Assembly (NCBI RefSeq): GCF_900103225.1
Contig: NZ_FNJH01000003.1
Span: forward strand, 1 to 64,000
DNA length: 64,000 nucleotides
DNA from: Pseudomonas congelans
GTDB taxonomy: Bacteria > Pseudomonadota > Gammaproteobacteria > Pseudomonadales > Pseudomonadaceae
Reading direction: 5' to 3'
In this document: one piece after another, positions 8,093 to 14,683 of the stretch
Numbering within the stretch: position 1 is the first letter of the stretch
Layout of the letters: each line of letters starts with the position of its first letter
Made by a program: the position numbers and the translations under genes
The notes under the pieces: generated by a model
Told to the model about the DNA's origin: nothing
Database searches by the model: none
Seen by the model: only the letters and a program-made list of their open reading frames with translations

Positions 8093-10567
8093 TTACTTGC
8101 CCGGCGTCAGCGTCAGGCGTTGCTTGCCGTAGCCCTTTTCGTAGTTCTGTTGTTGCACCGGAATCGACTGGTACTGGCCTTTCTGCCACGGCTCGATGCT
8201 GTTGGCGTAATACGGGCTTGCCGGGTTGTCGGATTGGCCGGTGCTGATCAGGCCGGTCATCGGTTCGACCAGGCTGAAGTCGACGATCATGCGCAGACCG
8301 GGCGCCATGCGTGCGTCGAAGCCTTTGCCCCACTCGAAGCCGGACACGTTCAGCGTCGTGTGATCACCACCCGCTGGCGTGGCGCCGCGGTTGAACTCGC
8401 CGCCACCCAACTGCTTGGCCAGCGGGCTGGTCGAGGCCCAGTTGTCACGGTGCAGCTTGCCCCATTGCCAGGCCTTGTGATCGCTGCCCAACAGGCTGTC
8501 GCCGCTGGTGATGGCGGCCGCCAGGCTGCGCGCAAGGATGGCCGGTTTGTCTTCCTTCTGCGGCGTTTTGACGTCATCCCAGTACGGGCTGTCATCGCGG
8601 CCCAGCAGGTGGTCGGCCTGTGGTGAGTAGGATGAGCTGGCATTGGCAACCAGTGCCTGCCAAGCAGGGCTGGTTTCCGGACCCAACTCATCAAGGAAAA
8701 TCTGCTTGGCGCTTTCCTGCAGAAACAGCTCGTACAGCGCCGCGTCAGCTGAAGTAGCACTGAGCTTGCCGTCAAACGCCATCAGGCGCGTGAACGCTTC
8801 GCGGGCCTTGTTGCGCTCGGCTTCAGGCAGGGCATCAATGGCCTGCTTGAGCGGCTTGCTCATGCCTGGCGCCTGGAACATGGTCTTGAGCTTGGCGGCG
8901 AACGTCGTGGTCTGGTCGTATTGCATGGCGATGGTGCTACGCAGGTCCTGCTTGCCGCCGTTGGCCAGTTCGGCAATCCGCTCGGCGCGCTCCGGGTAGC
9001 CCCACGAGTTGGAAAGCTGCATGCCGTAGCCTTTCGGAATCGTGCGCTGATTGGCCGCTGCGAGCCAGCCTTGGCGCGGGTCCTGATCATAGGGATGAAG
9101 CATCGAGTCGGCGAAACCGTCCCAGTCGTATTGCCCATCCCAGCCCGGCGAAGGCAGCAGGCCCTGGCCTTCACGACGGTTCGGGAAGCGGCCGGTGACC
9201 TGCCAGCCAATGTTCGAGGCATCGGCAAAAATCATGTTCAAGGTGATCGCCCGAATCTCGCGGCTGGTATCGAAGGCTTTCTCGACGTTAGGCGCACGGG
9301 ACAGATCGAAGAACGCATCCAGGCTTTTGTCGTCCTTGAAGTTCGGGACTTGCAGCGCCAGGCTCAAACCGTTGCCGGGCGGGGTAGCCGATGCATTGAG
9401 CAGCGCGCCGTGGCGCGTTTCGTACACGGTTTCGCGCAGCGGGCTGCCGCCCTTGACCAGGAAGGTTTCCTGGTGAGCGGCCGCTGGCAGCCATTTGCCG
9501 TCAGCCATATAGGAGACGCGGTTGCCTTCGCGCTTGATCTTCTCCAGAAACAGGTCCTGGTTGTCACCCTTGACGTTGCTCATGCTCCACGCCAGTTTGC
9601 CGTTGAAACCGCTGAGCACCAGCGGCATACCGGCGATGGTGACACCGGACACCTGGTATTTCGGTGCGCGGATCTGCACGAAGCTCCACGCGGAGTTGAG
9701 CCCGGCAGGCAGTTGCATGTCACTGGCCAGCAGACTCTTGCCGTTTCGGCTGCGTTGTGGCGCGATGGCCCAGTTGCTGGAGGCTGCAACGCCGAGCATG
9801 TTCAGGTCCGAGAGCTGCAGGGCGATTCTGTTCAGATCGCTCAGGCCGTTGACCTGATTGTTCAGGTTCAGGCCTTTGAGCTTGTCGGCTTCGGCAAATG
9901 GTAATTCTTCGTCAGGGTAGGTCGGCAGTAGCCAGGCGAGCTTGTCCGCGCTGACTTTCTGCGCCAGGACCAGCGCCGACAGCTCTTCCTGCAGGTTTAC
10001 CGACAGGCTGAAGTTGAGCAGGCTGAAGATCAGCGCCGAGTCTTCCGGCTTCCAGTATTCCGGCTTGTAGCCTGAACTGGCGATATCCGCAGGCAGCTTG
10101 TCGCGATAGCGGAACAGGTAGGCGTTCACGCCGCGCGCATAGACATCGAAGAAGCGCTTCAAGCGCGGCGACGCAGCGTTGTACAGGTCGCTGGCGTTCT
10201 GCTTGAGGTTGACCGAGCGCATCAGACGGTCGACATCCAGCGCATCGGCGCCGGCCATTTCCGACAAACGGCCCTGCGCCAGCAAGCGCATGCCGAGCAT
10301 CTGACTGATTCGGTCACCGGCATGAACGTAGCCGAGCGTGAACAGCGCATCGTGGTAGCTGCTGCTTTCTATCAGCGGCATACCCATCGTGTTGCGGCGC
10401 ACGGAAACGTTCTGCGCCAGCCCTTTGAGCGGGAACGTCCCGGAAACAGGCAGCACGGTCTCGGGATCGCCGCCGCCCAACTGGCAGCCGGCAAGGCTCA
10501 GGAAGCTCGCCGCAGCGGCGGCAGCGCCGAATCGGGGTAGAAAATGACGAAGGGCTGGCGAGGCCAT
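8093..10567 (-). CDS. Penicillin acylase family amidase, predicted lipoprotein
   Basis: Ntn-hydrolase of the penicillin G acylase/acyl-homoserine lactone acylase family, 824 aa from the ATG at 10567, which has AGGAG 7 bases upstream; the longer upstream frame lacks this. The N-terminus is a lipoprotein signal with lipobox LAGC near residue 29, so it is probably membrane-anchored in the periplasm, unlike the soluble PvdQ and QuiP. The precursor should cleave itself before S264 in the motif AASSNW, giving the catalytic N-terminal serine of the beta chain. Family enzymes cut amide bonds of beta-lactams, acyl-homoserine lactones or acylated peptides; the substrate cannot be read here. It is a single gene with no partners on either side. 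Confidence 0.85.
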   Translation of the reverse strand: MASPALRHFLPRFGAAAAAASFLSLAGCQLGGGDPETVLPVSGTFPLKGLAQNVSVRRNTMGMPLIESSSYHDALFTLGYVHAGDRISQMLGMRLLAQGRLSEMAGADALDVDRLMRSVNLKQNASDLYNAASPRLKRFFDVYARGVNAYLFRYRDKLPADIASSGYKPEYWKPEDSALIFSLLNFSLSVNLQEELSALVLAQKVSADKLAWLLPTYPDEELPFAEADKLKGLNLNNQVNGLSDLNRIALQLSDLNMLGVAASSNWAIAPQRSRNGKSLLASDMQLPAGLNSAWSFVQIRAPKYQVSGVTIAGMPLVLSGFNGKLAWSMSNVKGDNQDLFLEKIKREGNRVSYMADGKWLPAAAHQETFLVKGGSPLRETVYETRHGALLNASATPPGNGLSLALQVPNFKDDKSLDAFFDLSRAPNVEKAFDTSREIRAITLNMIFADASNIGWQVTGRFPNRREGQGLLPSPGWDGQYDWDGFADSMLHPYDQDPRQGWLAAANQRTIPKGYGMQLSNSWGYPERAERIAELANGGKQDLRSTIAMQYDQTTTFAAKLKTMFQAPGMSKPLKQAIDALPEAERNKAREAFTRLMAFDGKLSATSADAALYELFLQESAKQIFLDELGPETSPAWQALVANASSSYSPQADHLLGRDDSPYWDDVKTPQKEDKPAILARSLAAAITSGDSLLGSDHKAWQWGKLHRDNWASTSPLAKQLGGGEFNRGATPAGGDHTTLNVSGFEWGKGFDARMAPGLRMIVDFSLVEPMTGLISTGQSDNPASPYYANSIEPWQKGQYQSIPVQQQNYEKGYGKQRLTLTPGK

Positions 10568-10736
10568 GGGCAAGCTCCTGGAGGGGTAACGTACAAAAGC
10601 CGCTACGTTAGAGAGCAGCCCGTCAGCGCGCAAGCGGGGAGGGCGAGTTTATTTCAGGATTTTGCAGAAGTGGCCAGACGCCTCTCGTGCCATTGCTCGG
10701 CATGGGCACGAGAGTCGACATTTCAGTCCAGGTGAC

Positions 10737-11381
10737 TCAAGGCTTCGACGGATTGATCTTCTCGACCAGCGCATACGCACGTTGAGTCGCTTCTCGACCG
10801 GCGATGCTGTCGAACCAGCGCTTGAGGTGCGGGAAGTCGTCCAGGTTCTGTTGTTGATAGGTGTGCGGCACGATCCACGGGTAGATCGCCATGTCGGCGA
10901 TGCTGTACTCGTCACCCGCTACGAACTCGCGATCGGCCAGACGCTTGTCCAGTACGCCATACAGTCGCGCGGTTTCGTTGACGTAGCGCTCGATCGCGTA
11001 GGGGATTTTTTCCTTGGCGAAACGATTGAAGTGATGATTCTGCCCCGCCATCGGACCGAGTCCGCCCATTTGCCAGAACAGCCATTGCGACACTTCCTGG
11101 CGGCCACGCAGATCCTGCGGGATGAATTGCCCGGTTTTCTCGGCCAGGTACAGCAGAATGGCGCCTGACTCGAACAGGCTCAGCGGTGCGCCGCCGTCAG
11201 CGGGCCGGTGATCGACAATCGCCGGGATGCGGTTGTTGGGGGCGATTTTCAGGAATTCAGCTTTGAATTGCTCGTTGTTGCCGATGTTCACCGGAAAGAT
11301 CGTGTAGGGCAGGCCTGCCTCTTCCAGAAACAGTGTGATTTTGTGCCCGTTGGGCGTGGTCCAGTAATGCAGGTCGATCAT
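10737..11381 (-). CDS. Glutathione S-transferase family protein (YfcG/GstB-like)
   Basis: Cytosolic GST-fold protein, 214 aa. The N-terminal thioredoxin-like domain starts IDLHYWTTPNGHKITLFLEE and the C-terminal helical domain contains EYSIADMAIYPW, matching the disulfide-bond-oxidoreductase (YfcG/YghU) branch of GSTs. The start at 11381 has GGAG 6 bases upstream, better than the 27-residue upstream extension. A role in glutathione-dependent redox or detoxification is family knowledge; no specific substrate is visible. Confidence 0.85.
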   Translation of the reverse strand: MIDLHYWTTPNGHKITLFLEEAGLPYTIFPVNIGNNEQFKAEFLKIAPNNRIPAIVDHRPADGGAPLSLFESGAILLYLAEKTGQFIPQDLRGRQEVSQWLFWQMGGLGPMAGQNHHFNRFAKEKIPYAIERYVNETARLYGVLDKRLADREFVAGDEYSIADMAIYPWIVPHTYQQQNLDDFPHLKRWFDSIAGREATQRAYALVEKINPSKP

Positions 11382-11444
11382 TGAGCGCTCCATGTGGGTG
11401 ACCGAAACCCCATGTTTTACCTTGCTCACCTGCCGCCTACAAAT

Positions 11445-11473
11445 GAAAACGGCCTGCATTGCAGGCCGTTTTC
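11445..11473 (-). terminator. Terminator of the SEC-C protein gene
   Basis: Near-perfect palindrome GAAAACGGCCTGCA/TGCAGGCCGTTTTC located 16 bp past the stop of the SEC-C gene. Because A-run and T-run flank it on both sides it could work in both directions. Confidence 0.8.
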
Positions 11474-11488
11474 AGAATGCTCCGCGCC

Positions 11489-11689
11489 TTACGCGCCGTG
11501 GCATTTCTTGAATTTCTTGTCGCTGCCGCACGGGCAAGGATCGTTACGACCGACATCTTTAAGGGTATTGCGCACCGGCTCCTGGTGGGCATGACCGCAG
11601 TTCGGGCCGTGTACATGGCCGTGCTGGTGGTCGTGGTGATCGTGATCATGGTTGCAATCGGGGCCATGCACATGGTCTTGCTGGTTCAT
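11489..11689 (-). CDS. Small His-rich SEC-C metal-binding protein
   Basis: A 66-aa protein. Residues 6-38 contain twelve histidines with HVHGPDC and HVHGPNC repeats, and the C-terminus is a SEC-C zinc motif [13 protein letters not shown]. The start at 11689 is chosen because GGAG lies 9 bases upstream; the 27-residue extension reads as noise. SEC-C motifs bind zinc and occur at the end of SecA and in YchJ/YecA proteins. The histidine tract suggests additional Ni, Zn or Cu binding. Function unknown; it is monocistronic, with its own terminator, and divergent from the repressor gene. Confidence 0.85.
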   Translation of the reverse strand: MNQQDHVHGPDCNHDHDHHDHQHGHVHGPNCGHAHQEPVRNTLKDVGRNDPCPCGSDKKFKKCHGA

Positions 11690-11781
11690 CGGTTTTACTC
11701 CGCAATTAAATCTGGCGCGCATTATCCCGCAAATCATGGCCAAGCAGTATCGGCATATTACAGTTCGCACAACGTCATTTT

Positions 11782-11795
11782 TTAAGTATGCTTAG
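11782..11795. promoter_or_regulatory. Candidate operator in the repressor promoter
   Basis: TTAAGTATGCTTAG, a near-palindrome TTAAG-N4-CTTA(A/G). It recurs as TTAAGTATGCTTAA at 12945 and was noticed at only these two places. It overlaps a good promoter: -35 TTCGCA at 11764-11769, 17-bp spacer, -10 TATGCT at 11787-11792. A repressor bound here would block its own transcription. The ATG at 11788 lies inside this site, one more reason to place the protein start at 11848. Confidence 0.65.
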
Positions 11796-11847
11796 TTTTG
11801 TTCGAGCGTTTTTCAGCGTTCCTTATTTCCATGTGCAGAGCCGACTC

Positions 11848-12504
11848 ATGACCCGACAGGAACGTATCGCCAGGGCCATCGCCGCCAGTGGCCTGAAGAA
11901 AGGTGAAATTGCTGCACAGTGCGGCGTTGCCAACTCTGCCGTTACCCAGTGGATCAGCGGCGAAAGCAAAAGCCTGCGGCCGGAAAACCTTTACGCACTG
12001 GCCCGTGCCACGGGCTTTCGTGCCGAATGGCTGGCGATTGGCGAGGGGCCGGAAAAAACGCCTGCCTTCGACGCCAACGTTGCGCTGATCGATCAGCCGA
12101 ACATGTCCTTCCGCTATCCGGTGATCAGCTGGGTGTCGGCGGGTTCCTGGGAAGAGGCAGTCCAGCCTTATCCCGACGGCTTTTCCGATCGCTATGAAAT
12201 CTCCGACTACGACTCCAAGGGGCCGGCGTTTTGGCTGGAGGTCAAAGGCGATTCGATGACCGCGCCCACCGGCGTCAGCGTGCCGGAGGGGATGATGATT
12301 CTGGTGGACACGGAGGCCGACGTGCAGCCCGGCAGGCTGGTGATCGCCAAGCTGCCCGCCAGCAACGAGGCGACATTCAAGAAGCTGGTCGAGGATGGCG
12401 GCACACGCTACCTGAAGCCCCTGAACCCGGCGTACAAAATGATCGAATGCGGTGCCGACTGTCGCATTATCGGCGTAGCCGTGAGGATGACCGGCAAGCT
12501 GTAA
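11848..12504 (+). CDS. CI/LexA-like self-cleaving repressor (XRE HTH + S24 peptidase)
   Basis: A 218-aa phage-type repressor. Residues 1-65 form an XRE helix-turn-helix (KGEIAAQCGVANSAVTQW). Residues 90-218 form an S24 peptidase with cleavage site A98-G99 (ISWVSAGSW), catalytic serine S136 in GDSM and catalytic lysine K178 in TFKKL, so RecA-stimulated autocleavage should be intact. Relatives are lambda CI, PrtR and AlpR of P. aeruginosa. A 14-bp palindrome lies on its promoter and on that of the downstream holin-like gene, so it probably represses both. No phage structural, integrase or tailocin genes are nearby, making this a stand-alone cassette. The start lacks a strong ribosome site (CAGAG), leaving slight doubt about it. 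Confidence 0.88.
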   Translation: MTRQERIARAIAASGLKKGEIAAQCGVANSAVTQWISGESKSLRPENLYALARATGFRAEWLAIGEGPEKTPAFDANVALIDQPNMSFRYPVISWVSAGSWEEAVQPYPDGFSDRYEISDYDSKGPAFWLEVKGDSMTAPTGVSVPEGMMILVDTEADVQPGRLVIAKLPASNEATFKKLVEDGGTRYLKPLNPAYKMIECGADCRIIGVAVRMTGKL

Positions 12505-12595
12505 GCCTTGCGTAACAAGGCTTGCTGACGTTTTCGCCAAAGGTGCCCGTCAGGAAACGTCCCACGAAATGCTTGCGAGGTTCCTACAGCTGGAA

Positions 12596-12615
12596 TACTG
12601 TATTTATATACAGTT
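12596..12615. promoter_or_regulatory. LexA (SOS) box on the DUF1654 promoter
   Basis: TACTGTATTTATATACAGTT, a canonical CTGT-N8-ACAG LexA box. Its left end forms the -10 (TACTGT, 12596-12601) of a promoter whose -35 is TTGCGA at 12573-12578 with a 17-bp spacer. LexA binding would occlude RNA polymerase, so the downstream gene should be DNA-damage inducible. Confidence 0.88.
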
Positions 12616-12632
12616 ATGCCTCGGAGGCTGTC

Positions 12633-12881
12633 ATGGCCGGCAATGATAATGGATCGACAGGCAGGTCTTCCTACGAGCAGATCGGCAAGCGCATTCAACG
12701 GCTGGTATCTGCGCCGAATGTTCAAAAGACCCAGTGTGTCATCGTCGCCCGCCGTGATGATGAGCCCGTGGACAGCTGGAACGTGGTGCTGCAGGAAATC
12801 GAAGAGACCGAAGGCATCGAGATTGACCGCCAGCCAGACGGTTCGGTAAGGATCGGCTGGCAGCGCTACATCGATAACTGA
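12633..12881 (+). CDS. DUF1654 family protein, SOS-box controlled
   Basis: An 82-aa protein with the pattern of DUF1654, a family confined mainly to Pseudomonas (YEQIGKRIQRLVSAPNVQK, then IVARRDDEP and an acidic helix). No membrane segment or signal peptide; probably a small cytoplasmic regulator or nucleic-acid-associated protein, function undescribed. GGAGG 5 bases upstream fixes the start. Its promoter is overlapped by a canonical LexA box. It sits between the self-cleaving repressor and the holin-like gene, the position occupied in the P. aeruginosa alp lysis locus by the regulator AlpA; whether it is a functional equivalent is speculation. Confidence 0.85.
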   Translation: MAGNDNGSTGRSSYEQIGKRIQRLVSAPNVQKTQCVIVARRDDEPVDSWNVVLQEIEETEGIEIDRQPDGSVRIGWQRYIDN

Positions 12882-12944
12882 CTTCAAGCCTCTGCTGCTC
12901 GCCCGATAGCGCGGAGGGTTGATGGCATACGTTTGCTCATTATT

Positions 12945-12958
12945 TTAAGTATGCTTAA
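12945..12958. promoter_or_regulatory. Candidate operator in the holin-like gene promoter
   Basis: TTAAGTATGCTTAA, five-base arms TTAAG/CTTAA around TATG, identical in 13 of 14 positions to the site on the repressor promoter. It lies between -35 TTGCTC (12933-12938) and -10 TAATTT (12956-12961; 17-bp spacer). Binding should repress the membrane protein gene. The leader from this promoter to the start codon is about 105 bases. Confidence 0.65.
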
Positions 12959-13071
12959 TTTTTCGGTTTTTGCACGGTGTCGGGACCGCAGCGATCCCCG
13001 GAAGGCCCCCCCAGTGTCTGAATTTTTCTGTGTTCGTGAACGGCTGTATTTCTTGAACGGAGTCAGAAGCG

Positions 13072-13401
13072 ATGGATATGTTGAATGGTTTGGCAGACAG
13101 AGGCGAGTGGCTGGTCGCCGGTCTGGTGGGTGCGATCATTTCTGGCTGGTGGCATAAGGCAGGTCTGCTTGACTGGCGTGCCTGGCTGGTTTTCTTGGTA
13201 ACCGGGGTGGCCTGTGCAGTATTCCTCACCGGCATCGCCAGTGATTATCTGGGCGTGGCAGATCCGCGCAACACCACCGGCGTGGGCTTTCTGCTGGGGT
13301 CCTTCGGTGGCGCGCTGATCAGTGCCGTCAACCGGGCATTGTGGGCCGCGGACATCTGGAAGTTTCTTCTGGAACTGATCAAGGGCAAGCTGGGCGGATA
13401 G
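13072..13401 (+). CDS. Small holin-like membrane protein
   Basis: A 109-aa protein with three hydrophobic segments, about residues 12-27, 37-56 and 70-90, and a basic C-terminus (LIKGKLGG). Size, topology and charge resemble class I phage holins and the holins next to PrtR-type regulators in Pseudomonas tailocin clusters, though I cannot name the family with certainty. GGAG lies 9 bases upstream of the ATG. Its promoter carries the putative repressor operator, so it should be turned on when the repressor is cleaved. No endolysin or spanin gene follows; the next gene is convergent. Alternatively it may be an ordinary small inner-membrane stress protein. Confidence 0.7.
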   Translation: MDMLNGLADRGEWLVAGLVGAIISGWWHKAGLLDWRAWLVFLVTGVACAVFLTGIASDYLGVADPRNTTGVGFLLGSFGGALISAVNRALWAADIWKFLLELIKGKLGG

Positions 13402-13411
13402 GCTGGAATGA

Positions 13412-13903
13412 TCATCGGCGTTGGATCAGGTCTTCCGGCAGCACATCGCCTGACGTGCCGATGCGGACGTTGTGCCTGAACACAATGCCGGTCTTGAGCT
13501 TGCCGTCCAGTCGATAATGGATCGGCTCATCAGGCTTTTTCAGCAGTTGAGCGATGTACCGTGCGTAGCGCCAGAGGTTGGTGCGAATCGGCACCACAAA
13601 GGTTTTGCGGCTATTGCCGTCGACGACAAACCAGTCGCTGAACGTGTCATCGACAAGGACCATGTCATTGAGCGTGATCTTGTACTTCAGGCCACGCACC
13701 AGCAAGCTGTCTTCGTTGGGGTTGTCGACTTCGAAGTACAGCTTGAAATCCTGCTGTGTCAGCCTCGCCTTGACCACCTGGACCTTCAGCAAATGCACTT
13801 CCGGCTCCTGAGCGCGGTCAAAACTCAGGAGCGAGCATCCGCCGAGCCCGAACAGGATCAACGCAAGGCTTATGATTCTTGTAATGTGCGCCTGAAAAAA
13901 CAT
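13412..13903 (-). CDS. LEA14-like (LEA type 2) lipoprotein
   Basis: A 162-aa lipoprotein: signal peptide with lipobox GLGGC, then a single beta-sandwich LEA_2/WHy domain recognisable by KLYFEVDNPNEDSLLVRGLK. The start at 13903 has GGGAG 8 bases upstream and places the signal peptide at the N-terminus; an upstream extension of 17 residues does not. Such proteins are envelope-associated and in plants protect against desiccation; the bacterial role is unknown. It is convergent with the holin-like gene, only 10 bp apart. Confidence 0.82.
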   Translation of the reverse strand: MFFQAHITRIISLALILFGLGGCSLLSFDRAQEPEVHLLKVQVVKARLTQQDFKLYFEVDNPNEDSLLVRGLKYKITLNDMVLVDDTFSDWFVVDGNSRKTFVVPIRTNLWRYARYIAQLLKKPDEPIHYRLDGKLKTGIVFRHNVRIGTSGDVLPEDLIQRR

Positions 13904-14020
13904 GGATGTGCTCCCTTTGACGCCCGAGTCTACCAACTCGACGTTCAAGGGCAACGCGCTTGTTGCGCTGTCTGACGCTTCGCCATACTTTTACTGACGT
14001 GCATATCGGTGTCTTCTTTC

Positions 14021-14572
14021 ATGAATCTCTACGAAATTGTCTTCAGCGCCGAACTGGTTGCCGGAGCACAACCCGAGAAGGTAAGGGCCAACCTTGGCAA
14101 GCTGTTCAATGCGGATGCCGAACGTCTGGACCTCCTGTTCTCGGGACGCCGGCTGGTTCTGAAAAACAATCTCGACGCAGTAACCGCAGAGAAATATCGC
14201 GCCACCCTCGAGCGCGCAGGCGCACTGGTGCGTGTGCTGGAAATGAATACGCCACCGCCCATGGAAGAGGTCGAACTGGCGCCGCCGCCCGACGCACCGA
14301 CCTGGTTGCGCAAGACCTCGGTCAGTCCGGGGCGTCTGCAGATCAAACCGCGCGACGCTTACATGGCGGCTTTTGTGGACGTCGATGCGCCGGATTACTC
14401 GGTTGCAGAGGCAGGCGTCGAGTTGCTGCCCGACAGGCCTCAGCCTGCTGCGCCGCTGCTGGATCTCTCGCGTCTGAGCCTGGCCCCGGCGGGCAGCGAC
14501 ATGGGGCAGGTCGAAAAGCCCGAGCCGCAGGAGGCTCCCGATACGTCGCACCTGCGGATCGTCCCGGAGTGA
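14021..14572 (+). CDS. Conserved hypothetical protein
   Basis: A 183-aa protein from the ATG (a GTG four codons earlier is possible; neither has a clear ribosome site). Residues 1-75 form a compact domain (VRANLGKLFNADAERLDLLFSGRRLVLKN, in part) found at the N-terminus of various gammaproteobacterial proteins of unknown role. The rest is proline-rich and probably disordered, with PPPPDAPTW-like linkers. No membrane segment. Function not recognised; it may be a small adaptor. It ends 111 bp before the TonB receptor. Confidence 0.65.
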   Translation: MNLYEIVFSAELVAGAQPEKVRANLGKLFNADAERLDLLFSGRRLVLKNNLDAVTAEKYRATLERAGALVRVLEMNTPPPMEEVELAPPPDAPTWLRKTSVSPGRLQIKPRDAYMAAFVDVDAPDYSVAEAGVELLPDRPQPAAPLLDLSRLSLAPAGSDMGQVEKPEPQEAPDTSHLRIVPE

Positions 14573-14683
14573 CGCTGCGAGCCCGCTGAATCCTGAAACG
14601 GAATTATTTTCAATCAGCCCTGTTACTTTCGAGCGTTCGTGCGGCTAACAGGCATTGAGAAGTATTCCATCAGGAGTTGCCCG

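Noticed and set aside
11788..11847. Upstream start giving the CI-like repressor 20 extra residues.
   Set aside because: The ATG lies within the -10 and the operator palindrome; the extension is not helix-turn-helix-like, and the family starts at TRQERI.
11788..13401. Remnant prophage or tailocin cluster around the repressor and holin-like gene.
   Set aside because: No tail, integrase, lysozyme or capsid genes within several kb; neighbours on both sides (GST, SEC-C, LEA protein) are chromosomal. A decayed origin is possible but not supported here.
14590..14640. Fur box before the TonB receptor (GGAATTATTTTCAATCA).
   Set aside because: AT-rich and loosely similar, but too many mismatches to the 19-bp Fur consensus to claim it.
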